Positions 1 to 6,805 of a DNA stretch of 15,997 nucleotides are shown here, one piece after another. Location: assembly GCA_024224995.1 (NCBI GenBank), contig JAAENB010001183.1, forward strand, positions 1-15,997. The letters are read 5' to 3'. Numbering within the stretch: the stretch's first letter is position 1; the number at the start of each line of letters is the position of its first letter. This DNA is from a bacterium (GTDB taxonomy: Bacteria > Spirochaetota > UBA4802 > UBA5550). The translations under genes were made by a program, and so were the position numbers. A model generated the notes under the pieces. It was not told the DNA's origin. It worked only from the letters and a program-made list of their open reading frames with translations, and ran no database searches.

Positions 1-174
1 ATAATAATAGACTACTGCCCTTCTTGCGGAGCTTTCTGGCTCGATAAAGACCAGCTCAGCAATATGCATAAGTATATAGACCAGGTCGAAGAAGGGAGCC
101 ATGAGGTAACTGATCGTTCTGCCTATAATTTACTGGTGCGGTTAAGCAAGATCGCTTATTCCGTATTTCATTAA
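1..174 (+). CDS. Zinc-ribbon (zf-TFIIB type) protein, C-terminal fragment
   Basis: The open frame runs from the window edge to a TAA at 172-174 and gives 57 residues, so the start lies outside the window. Near its N-terminus it has the segment DYCPSCGAFWLDKDQL. The CPxCxxxWLDxxxL pattern is the second half of the small zf-TFIIB-like zinc ribbons found in many short bacterial proteins. In that family the first CxxC pair would lie upstream of the window, and two pairs together bind one zinc. The remaining 35 residues are mixed helical sequence ending SKIAYSVFH. The function of these proteins is mostly unknown, although a nucleic-acid or protein-binding role is often assumed. The gene converges on the rhomboid gene, and a long hairpin separates them. 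The motif is clear, but the biological role cannot be told from this fragment. Confidence 0.75.
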   Translation: MIIDYCPSCGAFWLDKDQLSNMHKYIDQVEEGSHEVTDRSAYNLLVRLSKIAYSVFH

Positions 175-180
175 TGCGCC

Positions 181-221
181 AATTCTCATAACGTGGGTTT
201 AAACCCCACGCTATGAGAATT
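181..221. terminator. Long hairpin between convergent genes, likely bidirectional terminator
   Basis: The arms 181-200 and 201-221 form a near-perfect inverted repeat. Each arm reads AATTCTCATA, then A/G, then CGTGGG(G)TTT, with one mismatch and one extra base. The centre is TTTAAA with almost no loop. It lies 6 bases after one stop codon and 10 bases from the other, exactly between two converging genes. There is no long T-run directly after the stem, so this could be an intergenic palindromic repeat that stops transcription only by its structure. Confidence 0.5.
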
Positions 222-231
222 CCGAATACTG

Positions 232-1206
232 TTATTTTTCAAGCAACTGCTTTATTTCCCTTATAATACAGGCTTCAGTGTGTTCACATTCCAGGCAATA
301 AGGATCATCGGCATTAAAATCTTCCTGCTTGCATAAGCCGGGAACCCGGTCGTCAATAAGGCGCATCATATCCTGGATATAATAAAATTCCTCATCGGAC
401 AAAGACTCAATGCTGTGCTCCTTTATTTGCTTATAGAGTTTCAGCAGTACCTGGTTCCGGTCATTTTTATCGCTTAACTGCGTTGCTTTTTCCAGCTCAG
501 CCTTTGACAGCATTTCAGCGCGGTACAATTGGGATTTAAACTTGAACTGTCTTCTTCGTAAAATAAAGAAATAGAGAAGACCAAAAAGCAGACCGCCCAG
601 GTGACCGGCATGTGATATTGGACTGCTTACCCCAATTACCGTGGTTATTAAGAGTATGGAAATGTCGATACAAGCAATCAAAAGAGCCAGGTATTTGGCT
701 TTTATGGGAATTACAAAGAAAAGCAGCATCTTTGTATTGGGGTAGAGCAGACCAAATGCCAGGATGACACCTAAGAGAGCTCCGGAAGCACCAACTGTAG
801 GTATGGCATAAACGGGGCCCTGTATAATGGTGTTGACTAACAGCACAGTAAGACCCGATCCAATTCCCGTGAAAAAATAATATATTAAAAACTTTTTTGA
901 ACCCCAGGCCTCTTCAACAATAGAACCCAGGAAATATAATATATACATGTTAAAAATGATATGCAGAAAAATATCTTTACTGTGAACAAACATACAGGTT
1001 ACAACCTGCCATACATACCCCTTTTCAATAACCAGTTTGGGAATTAGCCCAAAGTAATATTCCATTTTAGGTATCGTTTTCAGTGGATAGTGCATGCTGA
1101 TAGTATCAGGGGCAGCCATATCCCCCAGGTAGTAAAGGAGTGCGTACATAACGGCATTTATTGCTACTAATTTTGATGTCCAATTGTTTCTTACGGAACC
1201 ATTCAT
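232..1206 (-). CDS. Rhomboid family intramembrane serine protease with C-terminal cysteine cluster
   Basis: This is an integral membrane protease of the rhomboid family (324 residues), which cleaves transmembrane substrates within the bilayer. The rhomboid landmarks are present in order: a first hydrophobic segment at about 12-28, the HxxxN pair (H82, N86) in HIIFNMYILYFLG, a GASG loop with the catalytic Ser141, and SHAGHLGG with the catalytic His202. Six or seven membrane segments end near residue 217, followed by the basic stretch RRRQFKFK. The last ~100 residues are soluble and charged and end with a cysteine group (C292, C304, C307, C313), which is not part of the usual rhomboid fold. The ATG is preceded by GGAAG at a normal distance. 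The next gene upstream, 125 bases away, is on the same strand. The substrate cannot be predicted. The family call is secure; the meaning of the cysteine tail is unknown. Confidence 0.93.
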   Translation of the reverse strand: MNGSVRNNWTSKLVAINAVMYALLYYLGDMAAPDTISMHYPLKTIPKMEYYFGLIPKLVIEKGYVWQVVTCMFVHSKDIFLHIIFNMYILYFLGSIVEEAWGSKKFLIYYFFTGIGSGLTVLLVNTIIQGPVYAIPTVGASGALLGVILAFGLLYPNTKMLLFFVIPIKAKYLALLIACIDISILLITTVIGVSSPISHAGHLGGLLFGLLYFFILRRRQFKFKSQLYRAEMLSKAELEKATQLSDKNDRNQVLLKLYKQIKEHSIESLSDEEFYYIQDMMRLIDDRVPGLCKQEDFNADDPYCLECEHTEACIIREIKQLLEK

Positions 1207-1259
1207 TGCTGTCTTCCAGGTCGTTAAATATTTCTGCTTTATATGAAAACAAAAAGTGT

Positions 1260-1274
1260 ATATTGTTACAATAT
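1260..1274. promoter_or_regulatory. Perfect 15-base palindrome upstream of the rhomboid gene
   Basis: ATATTGTTACAATAT is a perfect 7-1-7 palindrome about 53 bases upstream of the rhomboid start codon, between that gene and the gene before it. The size and position suit a dimeric repressor site. The surroundings are AT-rich, however, so a chance palindrome is quite possible. Confidence 0.25.
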
Positions 1275-1331
1275 TTGTTTATTTAATTTTTATCCATACT
1301 AAATTCAAAATTCAGAATTGTCAATGGGCAA

Positions 1332-1970
1332 TTAATTATTATTGTCAGTGCGATATTCACAGTTATCAAGAGAGCACAGATGGCAGTTGTGGACCTCTTT
1401 GTCCGAAGGAAAGGCAATGCCCGAGATTGATTTAACCGGGATCATCATAAAGGAATCCGTAAGGGAAACCCCAATGCTTGTTCCGGGAGAGCCCAGGAGA
1501 GCGAAAAGATCTTTTTGAGAGTCCAGGGGCCAGGAGGGGAGGGACCCGGGGCTGAGAATTAAAACGTGTCCGCCATGGAACTGTTTAATATCCTTGCGGA
1601 AGGCGGAAACAGCACATTCCAGGGCAAATGCCGCAATTTCCATGGAGCAGAAGTTAAGAAAAGAGTCGGAAATGGAATTCGACCATTCTTCCAGCTCAGG
1701 GCCGCAGGAAGCAATAAAGGGAAAAATAAGGGAGGGCGGCCCAATATCTTCCGGTAAATCAACAATAAATTCATGGAAAGAAGGGCTAAAGGGAGCAACA
1801 GTGTAGAGCGCCCGGGGTCTGGCAATTAAAAGAGCTTCAGATGCCAGGCTTTTAATGGAATCGGCGTTTTTGCTGCCGGGATCAATATGGAGTTTCTTAA
1901 AAAGCGCAACAAGATCCGTATGAAAGGGGATGGAATCGAGAATAATAGGTGCTGAATTATCTGTTTTCAT
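1332..1970 (-). CDS. Stand-alone B12-dependent methionine synthase activation-domain-like protein
   Basis: The 212-residue protein resembles the AdoMet-binding activation domain of cobalamin-dependent methionine synthase (MetH), which reductively re-methylates oxidised cob(II)alamin. The diagnostic part is in the second half: SPGSLPSWPLDSQ (140-152), matching the family's PGYPxxPDHxE-type turn, and then IGVSLTDSFMMIPVKSISG (166-184), matching the G-x-LTxSxxMxPxxSVSG signature. A cysteine motif, CHLCSLDNC (196-204), closes the protein; similar tails occur in homologues from anaerobes. Some bacteria encode this domain separately from MetH. No Shine-Dalgarno sequence is visible before the ATG, where the upstream bases are GTATTTTTAACTAATTTTC. 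Translation may therefore be weak or leaderless, or the true start may lie further in. The gene sits just downstream of the candidate 6S RNA. It might reactivate MetH or another corrinoid methyltransferase; the partner is not in the window. Confidence 0.75.
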   Translation of the reverse strand: MKTDNSAPIILDSIPFHTDLVALFKKLHIDPGSKNADSIKSLASEALLIARPRALYTVAPFSPSFHEFIVDLPEDIGPPSLIFPFIASCGPELEEWSNSISDSFLNFCSMEIAAFALECAVSAFRKDIKQFHGGHVLILSPGSLPSWPLDSQKDLFALLGSPGTSIGVSLTDSFMMIPVKSISGIAFPSDKEVHNCHLCSLDNCEYRTDNNN

Positions 1971-1982
1971 GAAAATTAGTTA

Positions 1983-2169
1983 AAAATACCCGCGAATGCC
2001 GCGTAGGAAAGGATTTTTGAACCTGGTAAACCAGGTGGGCTCCCGCATGGTAAGGTAAGATAGTCTCCTCGAGAGAGCATTATCGCAGCTTCCAGATATT
2101 GGGTATCCCTTATCAAATGTATTGGCTCAAAAATACAGCAGTCTAATCACGTACACCGCAGGCACTATT
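1983..2169 (-). ncRNA. ssrS: Candidate 6S RNA
   Basis: 6S RNA mimics an open promoter and binds the housekeeping RNA polymerase holoenzyme. Read on the minus strand, this ~187-base stretch has the expected rod-like layout. The outer stem pairs GTGCCTGCGGTGTA near the 5' end with TACGCGGCATT near the 3' end. The next stem pairs TTTTTGAGCC (about 2132-2123) with GGTTCAAAAA (2024-2015), ten pairs with one G-U. Between them lie TGAGCCAATA, a GGGATACCC mini-hairpin, an apical arm around CTCTCTCGAGGAG, and a CACCTGGTTTACCAGG hairpin just before the closing strand. The TGAGCCAATA and CACCTG/CAGGTTCA elements match what I recall of 6S RNAs from deltaproteobacteria and other phyla, and E. coli has CUGAGCCGAUA in the same place. 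The 3' end is followed by CGCGGCATTCGCGGG and TATTTTT, a plausible stop. The ends are approximate, and no covariance-model score was run. Confidence 0.78.
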
Positions 2170-2175
2170 AACTTA

Positions 2176-2203
2176 AAGATAAGAAAGATATGAAAAACGG
2201 CAA
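2176..2203 (-). promoter_or_regulatory. Likely promoter of the 6S RNA
   Basis: On the minus strand, TTGCCG (2203-2198) is followed after 16 bases by TATCTT (2181-2176). This places the start of transcription at about 2169-2167, just where the predicted RNA structure begins. The match to consensus is moderate; the position supports it. Confidence 0.45.
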
Positions 2204-2268
2204 CTATTTTTTTTGGAAATGTGGAAAAACTCGGAAAAACTCGAAAGAATTCTTCTAATATTTAGTAA

Positions 2269-2297
2269 TTGACAACAATCGAGAGATGTAAAATAAA
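2269..2297 (+). promoter_or_regulatory. Putative promoter for the lysine-rich DUF6602-like gene
   Basis: A consensus -35 box TTGACA lies at 2269-2274. The -10 element is unclear: AATAAA (2292-2297) has 17-base spacing, while the better-looking TAAAAT (2289-2294) has only 14. The two tandem copies of GGAAAAACTC at 2223-2242 lie just upstream. Confidence 0.4.
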
Positions 2298-2364
2298 GAT
2301 TCCTGGTAATTTTTTTTAAAATGTATTATTAAAGAGAGAAAATGCAAAAATTAAGAGGAAGAAG

Positions 2365-3117
2365 ATGTTAAGTAAGTATTTTACTGATTTACAATCAAAA
2401 CTTGTTAAGAAGAAAGCAACAGCCAAAAAATCAGCCGCAAAAACAGCGTCAAAAAAGACCTCAAAAGGACCGGCAAAGATAAAAGCAGACCTGAAGCTTT
2501 TAACAGAGAAGTTGAGCAATATCATACCCGCGCACCTTGCAGTTGAAGCAGCAAAACCGATTGATGCCAGTGGATTTTCTCCTGAGGGAGCGGATCTTAT
2601 TGTATACAGGCCCTATTGTAATGACCTGGTTCAAATAATGGGAGGATATATTCCCTGTGAATTGATCTACGGAACAATTCATGTCGTTAGTGAACTGGAT
2701 AAGACATCACTGGCCGATGTTATAAACAAGGTCGCCACAGTGAAAAAACTGGACAAATTTTCCCAGGCAGAACAGTTTGATGAAGATGAGATGGATTTCC
2801 AGTCCCTGGTAAAACCTGCTATTATTATTGCGTACAATACCGATTATTCCATGCTTGATCTGAAAAATGACATAGTAAATTATTATATGGCAAAAGGGAT
2901 TGAGCATGAGCTTGAGTTTGATCTTTTGATAATATTAAATAAGGGTATATATGTAAAGGAGTGGAAGGAAAAGAGGAGTTTTTACGGATTTGAGACAGGA
3001 CCGGATTCAATGATGTGGTCATTTATTCTAATTAATGAATATATCGATGTAAAGAGAGAGGATGAGATTGATTACCGGAAATATGTACGGTCCGATGAGG
3101 TATACAAAGAATATTGA
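2365..3117 (+). CDS. Lysine-rich-tailed protein with a degenerate DUF6602-like region
   Basis: I do not recognise a characterised function for this 250-residue protein. Residues 12-40 are a basic, Ala/Lys/Ser/Thr-rich stretch (KKKATAKKSAAK and onward) like histone H1-type tails. Residues about 42-130 then resemble DUF6602, a family with a restriction-endonuclease-like fold. They contain IIPAHLAVE, then GADLIVYRP (75-83) where the family has a D-I-I-I-Y strand, and GGYIPCELIYGTIHVVSELDK (93-113) where the family has a P-x-E-x-V-x-x-x-I-E-V-K-S block. D77 and E99 are kept, but the E-x-K of the usual active site reads H-V-V (106-108), so nuclease activity is doubtful. The C-terminal half is acidic, with no clear motif and no membrane segment or signal peptide. 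The start has a good ribosome site (AGAGGAAG). It is followed 160 bases later by the VWA gene, which appears to have its own promoter. The family link is by eye and tentative. Confidence 0.7.
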   Translation: MLSKYFTDLQSKLVKKKATAKKSAAKTASKKTSKGPAKIKADLKLLTEKLSNIIPAHLAVEAAKPIDASGFSPEGADLIVYRPYCNDLVQIMGGYIPCELIYGTIHVVSELDKTSLADVINKVATVKKLDKFSQAEQFDEDEMDFQSLVKPAIIIAYNTDYSMLDLKNDIVNYYMAKGIEHELEFDLLIILNKGIYVKEWKEKRSFYGFETGPDSMMWSFILINEYIDVKREDEIDYRKYVRSDEVYKEY

Positions 3118-3153
3118 TATATAAAAATTGTAAAATTTTGTATAATAATATAC

Positions 3154-3183
3154 TTGACAGATGTCATCAAATGTCTTTAATAT
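3154..3183 (+). promoter_or_regulatory. Promoter of the VWA gene
   Basis: A perfect TTGACA at 3154-3159 is followed after 18 bases by TAATAT (3178-3183). The expected transcript start is near 3190. That is inside the longest possible reading frame (ATG at 3161) and about 88 bases before the TTG at 3278, which favours the TTG as the real start. Confidence 0.5.
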
Positions 3184-3277
3184 AAATATTGCGGATTTTA
3201 CCGTAAATAAAGAAGAAGAGCTCGTTCCAGGGAACTTAATAAATCATTATATTACTAAGTATCAGAGGAGACCTGTT

Positions 3278-4432
3278 TTGAAAAAACAATTAACGAAAAG
3301 AGTAATTCCACTGCTGATATTTTTATTTGTTGTAAATATATGCATAGGCCAGGCGAAACTCTATGCGGGAGATAAAAAAGACGTAATCCTTGTACTTGAT
3401 ACATCTCTAAGCATGAAGGGCCATGGCGGCAGGAACATTCTGGAAAAGGTTAAGAAAAGTATTGCCGGTTTCATCGATAAAAAGGTTGAGGATGGCGACA
3501 GGGTAACTTTTATAACCTTTGATACGGAGATACGGCTGCACCCGCCAATGATCATGGACGATGACAATGACCGTGATATCCTGAAGAAATTTATCAGCAT
3601 GACAGAAGCAAAGGGACAATGGACCTATATTTACAAAATGCTCAAGGCAGTTATTCACAAGGCCGGAGAACTGGAGAAGAAGGATGGAGACCGTCAGACG
3701 GTGATTATTGTAATGACCGACGGGCTGGATGATCCTCCGCCGAACCAAAAAAAGTCACGGTTTAATCTTGAGAAGATCGCTCAACAGTATAATGCCGAAA
3801 ACTGGTGGTTTTACCTGGTTGATTTGAGTGAGATGAAGAAAGATAAAAAGCTGGCAACAGTCGACAAAAAGCTGGAAGCTGAAATAAAAAAAGCAATTCC
3901 GCATTCCAAAAGGATTGACGGCAGTAAAAAAGATCCCTCAGAGGTTATAGAAAAGGATCTCAAAGAGGATATAGACCGCAAGGAGCGGAAGAGTGGAAAT
4001 TACCTGCTGCCGATATTGATTATTCTTGGAGTACTCGGGTGTGCGGGCGGATTGATTGTGGTCTTTAAAAAGATGTCGCAATTAAAGGTCACCGGAACAA
4101 TTGAGTACTGGAATCATGGAGTACTGGACCCTTACCTGGAAAGTTTTGATCTAACCAGGTACCAGCTGAAAGAGGTAATCGTGGGGAAAGGGTATGAATG
4201 CCTCATCAATCTTCGTGATATTGAAGCAAAGAATCCTTTTTCTATTGTAGCAGTTAAAGATCATAAAGGCGTAAAGATGGCTTTAAAACCCGGAGAGGGG
4301 AATACCATTGAATATAAGAACAGGGAAGCAGGCCAGTTCCTGGAAGATGGTGATATATTTGAGGTAGCGAATTATTCATTTAAATATGCCTCGGATAAAG
4401 AGGGAGGGGTGAAGGGCGAGAAGCAGGAGTAG
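3278..4432 (+). CDS. Membrane-anchored VWA-domain protein with FHA-like C-terminal domain
   Basis: The frame is open from an ATG at 3161. I instead choose the TTG at 3278, because AGAGGAG lies 7 bases before it and the protein then begins LKKQLTKR plus a hydrophobic core, an ordinary signal peptide probably cut after LYA (residue 30). In this numbering (384 residues) a von Willebrand A domain covers about 35-225. It has a complete metal-dependent adhesion site: D41-T-S43-L-S45, T116 (GQWT) and D148 (MTDGLDD). A single membrane span lies at about 243-265 (LLPILIILGVLGCAGGLIVV), followed by lysines. A beta-rich C-terminal domain of ~105 residues (VIVGKGYECLINLRD, LEDGDIFEVANYSFKY) resembles a divergent FHA fold. 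The predicted topology is a periplasmic VWA domain and a cytoplasmic tail. Such proteins often bind ligands or partner proteins, but the partner is unknown here. Confidence 0.85.
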   Translation: MKKQLTKRVIPLLIFLFVVNICIGQAKLYAGDKKDVILVLDTSLSMKGHGGRNILEKVKKSIAGFIDKKVEDGDRVTFITFDTEIRLHPPMIMDDDNDRDILKKFISMTEAKGQWTYIYKMLKAVIHKAGELEKKDGDRQTVIIVMTDGLDDPPPNQKKSRFNLEKIAQQYNAENWWFYLVDLSEMKKDKKLATVDKKLEAEIKKAIPHSKRIDGSKKDPSEVIEKDLKEDIDRKERKSGNYLLPILIILGVLGCAGGLIVVFKKMSQLKVTGTIEYWNHGVLDPYLESFDLTRYQLKEVIVGKGYECLINLRDIEAKNPFSIVAVKDHKGVKMALKPGEGNTIEYKNREAGQFLEDGDIFEVANYSFKYASDKEGGVKGEKQE

Positions 4433-4520
4433 CAAATATTTACGGATCAAAAAATAGTTTGCTAATGTTTCAGGTTAAAAGAGACGAAGATATATATAGG
4501 AACTAAGGTTGAAAATAAAC

Positions 4521-4544
4521 AGGCGGGGCGGAAATGTCTCGCCT
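4521..4544 (+). terminator. Probable terminator after the VWA gene
   Basis: AGGCGGGGC (4521-4529) pairs with GTCTCGCCT (4536-4544) through nine pairs including two G-U, with a six-base loop. Only a weak T-run (TTCTTAT) follows. It lies 89 bases after the stop codon. Confidence 0.5.
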
Positions 4545-4609
4545 TCTTATGATAAAAAAAAGAAAATTTAGCAGTTTGTTAAATAATGTTTATTAAAAAC
4601 AAATATATC

Positions 4610-4637
4610 TTGACAATTGAAAGCGAACAAGTATTAT
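4610..4637 (+). promoter_or_regulatory. Strong promoter of the cfpA-like gene
   Basis: A consensus TTGACA at 4610-4615 is followed after 16 bases by TATTAT (4632-4637). The predicted start of transcription is near 4645, giving a leader of about 145 bases. The -35 context ATATCTTGACAATT is identical over 14 bases to that of the acyl-CoA synthetase promoter in this window. The rest of the 4433-4788 spacer holds the VWA terminator and the leader hairpin, and no gene. Confidence 0.7.
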
Positions 4638-4686
4638 ATTCGTAATAATTTATCCTAATTTTAATAGGTAAACAAATAGTTGGTGG

Positions 4687-4719
4687 AAAAGTGTGTGGTG
4701 CGAAGCGTTACACACTTTT
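4687..4719 (+). promoter_or_regulatory. Hairpin in the cfpA leader, possible attenuator or stabiliser
   Basis: AAAAGTGTGT (4687-4696) and ACACACTTTT (4710-4719) pair perfectly. Inside, two G-U pairs lead to GCGAAGC, a sequence that forms an unusually stable mini-hairpin. The 3' arm ends in TTTTT at 4716-4720, so it also has the form of an intrinsic terminator. It sits in the predicted 5' leader, about 70 bases before the start codon. It could be an attenuator, a 5' mRNA stabiliser, or both. Confidence 0.55.
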
Positions 4720-4788
4720 TGACTAGCTGGATGGAAAATAATTAGACGTAAATGTGTTTTTTTGAAAAAAAAAGAGGAGGTTCTATAA

Positions 4789-6747
4789 ATGGCAACAGGT
4801 CAAATTCCAAAAAGTCCTAATAAAGTACACCCGACCATTCCAAATGCTGTTGGTTCCAGAGAATCGCTGGCTCAGGAAGGAAGAAACAAAGTTGCTGAAT
4901 CAAAGTTGATTCTTGATGAAACAACTGACAAGGTCTTGAATCATGTACAATCAAAACTGCCCGATGAAGTATTAGCCGAACTGGATGTAATGGGTGGCTT
5001 AAAAGAGAAATTGTATAATTATATAAACCAGACCTATGTTAATATGTTTAACAGGTATACCGTAACAATGGAAGACGAATTCATGAAGAAGTTACGGGAC
5101 TTCGTTGACAAAGAAGAGGCCAAGGGTCTTAACAGGTATACGCCAAAAGAAATTACTGAGATGATTGAAAAGATCGGTGGTTCCGACAAGTTCCATACCG
5201 GTGAGATTGAAAAATCAATCGTTAATATGTATGGTCACCTGCAAGGACATGTTCAGAGAGGGGTAAACGACCTCGAAACTGAAACTAACGCCTTATTGCG
5301 GCAAAAGACCGATGTTGGTGCTTTTATCCGTGGTGAGAACGCATACGCTATTTTGAAATGTGTTTTCAAAGATAACGAATTAAGAAATAAATATGTGTAT
5401 GATGTAAAGCTTTCCATTAATATTCTTGAAAGTGAACTTATCAGCCCAATGTATCATTACCAGGTAACTGTTGGTTCTCTTATGAAGGATGCTATTCAGA
5501 AGCATATTCAGGAATTGATCGATCGTCAGGTTCAGCAGTTTAATGATGAGCTCGTTGACCAGGGTAAGAATGATCTTTCCGCAAGTGAAAAAATGTTTGA
5601 AAGAATCAAGCGGATTGAAAATTTCACTGATGATGACAGCGAAGATGAGAAGTCCAGAAGATATACCATCCTTGCAAAGTCGTTTCTCGATAAAATTGAG
5701 GGACTTAGGGCAGAGATCGAAAATGATGAAAGAGATCCTCTTAATATACGTGAAAATATTAAGTACATCATTGATGAAGAAAATATCCGGAACAGGGGAT
5801 ATAACACCTGTCTTAATTCACTAACGTCAATTCTTGATACCAGTAAACTTGGCTACCAGGTATGCGACAACATGAAGAATGCCAGGATGTGTAAGATTCA
5901 AGAATACGAAGAAACAGATAAAAACATTCTTCCTGATGAACGATACCAGATGAAGATGGTCTATTACGATCAGGCGCAGTTGCGGGAAGAGAAAAAAGAG
6001 TTCGACAAGCAGATGTCTGCTTTTACTACTGAGATCCTTGATCTCTGGGCGGTTGTTCATGCTTATTATGAGTCAAAGAAGAGATTTAGATCACTAAAAG
6101 ATTTTGAAGATCTCTACGGAAGGCTTATGACCAGAGAATGGAAGCGGGCCAAAAAGGCTAAGGAACAGGAAGACGAGTATGTTCCATGGCAGGAAATTGG
6201 CGAAATGTACAATGAAAATACTTTTGTTGAAAAGAATAACAGAACCTATGAAGACAGGATCGCTAATCTGAAGGGAAAAATTGTTTATCTTCGGAATATG
6301 CTTAAGAAGATGCACGAGTATCAGAATCCTATTGAGCGTGTTATTCTCGACGAAAGGATCAATTTTCTTGAAAAAAGATTCCATGAGTTCTGCTATAAGG
6401 TTAATCCTCATCATATTCAGCCCGGTCTGGTACTTGATGTTGATATTACAACCATTAAGAGAAAGCAGTATATGCTCAAAGGTATGGCAAACGTGCTGAA
6501 TGAATTCCTTTCCGGAGTATCACGAGGATTTGCCGATGCAGCATTTGCTTCTTACTCAAGAAGACGGTCTACTGTGAGAGAAGACATTAACCAGTCTTTT
6601 TCTGCTGAAGAGGAAAAAGAAGACCTCTTTGCAGCTGCTTATTCAGCAGACAGCTCGGCGGCAGATGAAATTGCAGGAGCAGTTGATCTTACCCCGACAA
6701 AAGGAAAGTCAAAGAAGAAGAGTTCCGGAGGCCTTAAAGAGCTCTAG
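4789..6747 (+). CDS. cfpA: Cytoplasmic filament protein CfpA-like
   Basis: CfpA forms the ribbon of cytoplasmic filaments under the inner membrane of treponemes and related spirochaetes, where it supports cell division and shape. The 652-residue product is close to the size I recall for treponemal CfpA (about 79 kDa). It has no signal peptide or membrane span. It is rich in Glu, Lys, Asp, Arg and aromatic residues and reads as long helices with coiled-coil character from about 45 to 600. A flexible N-terminus (1-45) and a low-complexity Ser/Ala/Lys tail (about 605-652) flank them. It has features of a highly expressed gene: a strong promoter, the near-perfect ribosome site AGAGGAGG with 8-base spacing, and a dedicated terminator. 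Identity is supported mainly by the downstream hypothetical-ppdK order, which I recall from T. pallidum. It was not confirmed by alignment, and a generic coiled-coil protein is the alternative. Confidence 0.68.
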   Translation: MATGQIPKSPNKVHPTIPNAVGSRESLAQEGRNKVAESKLILDETTDKVLNHVQSKLPDEVLAELDVMGGLKEKLYNYINQTYVNMFNRYTVTMEDEFMKKLRDFVDKEEAKGLNRYTPKEITEMIEKIGGSDKFHTGEIEKSIVNMYGHLQGHVQRGVNDLETETNALLRQKTDVGAFIRGENAYAILKCVFKDNELRNKYVYDVKLSINILESELISPMYHYQVTVGSLMKDAIQKHIQELIDRQVQQFNDELVDQGKNDLSASEKMFERIKRIENFTDDDSEDEKSRRYTILAKSFLDKIEGLRAEIENDERDPLNIRENIKYIIDEENIRNRGYNTCLNSLTSILDTSKLGYQVCDNMKNARMCKIQEYEETDKNILPDERYQMKMVYYDQAQLREEKKEFDKQMSAFTTEILDLWAVVHAYYESKKRFRSLKDFEDLYGRLMTREWKRAKKAKEQEDEYVPWQEIGEMYNENTFVEKNNRTYEDRIANLKGKIVYLRNMLKKMHEYQNPIERVILDERINFLEKRFHEFCYKVNPHHIQPGLVLDVDITTIKRKQYMLKGMANVLNEFLSGVSRGFADAAFASYSRRRSTVREDINQSFSAEEEKEDLFAAAYSADSSAADEIAGAVDLTPTKGKSKKKSSGGLKEL

Positions 6748-6772
6748 GACTGAGAATTAAATATGAAGATAA

Positions 6773-6805
6773 AAAGAGGGCTTTTTTAAAGCCCTCTTTT
6801 TTTTT
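6773..6805 (+). terminator. Intrinsic terminator after the cfpA-like gene
   Basis: AAAGAGGGCTTT (6773-6784) pairs perfectly with AAAGCCCTCTTT (6788-6799), leaving a three-base loop. The run of T continues to 6805. It lies 25 bases after the stop codon. This is a textbook strong terminator and suggests that most cfpA transcripts end here. Confidence 0.92.

Noticed and set aside
1971..2200. Cobalamin riboswitch before the B12-related gene
   Set aside because: This was considered because of the MetH-type gene, but the B12 box and the other conserved riboswitch elements are not visible. The pairing pattern fits 6S RNA much better.
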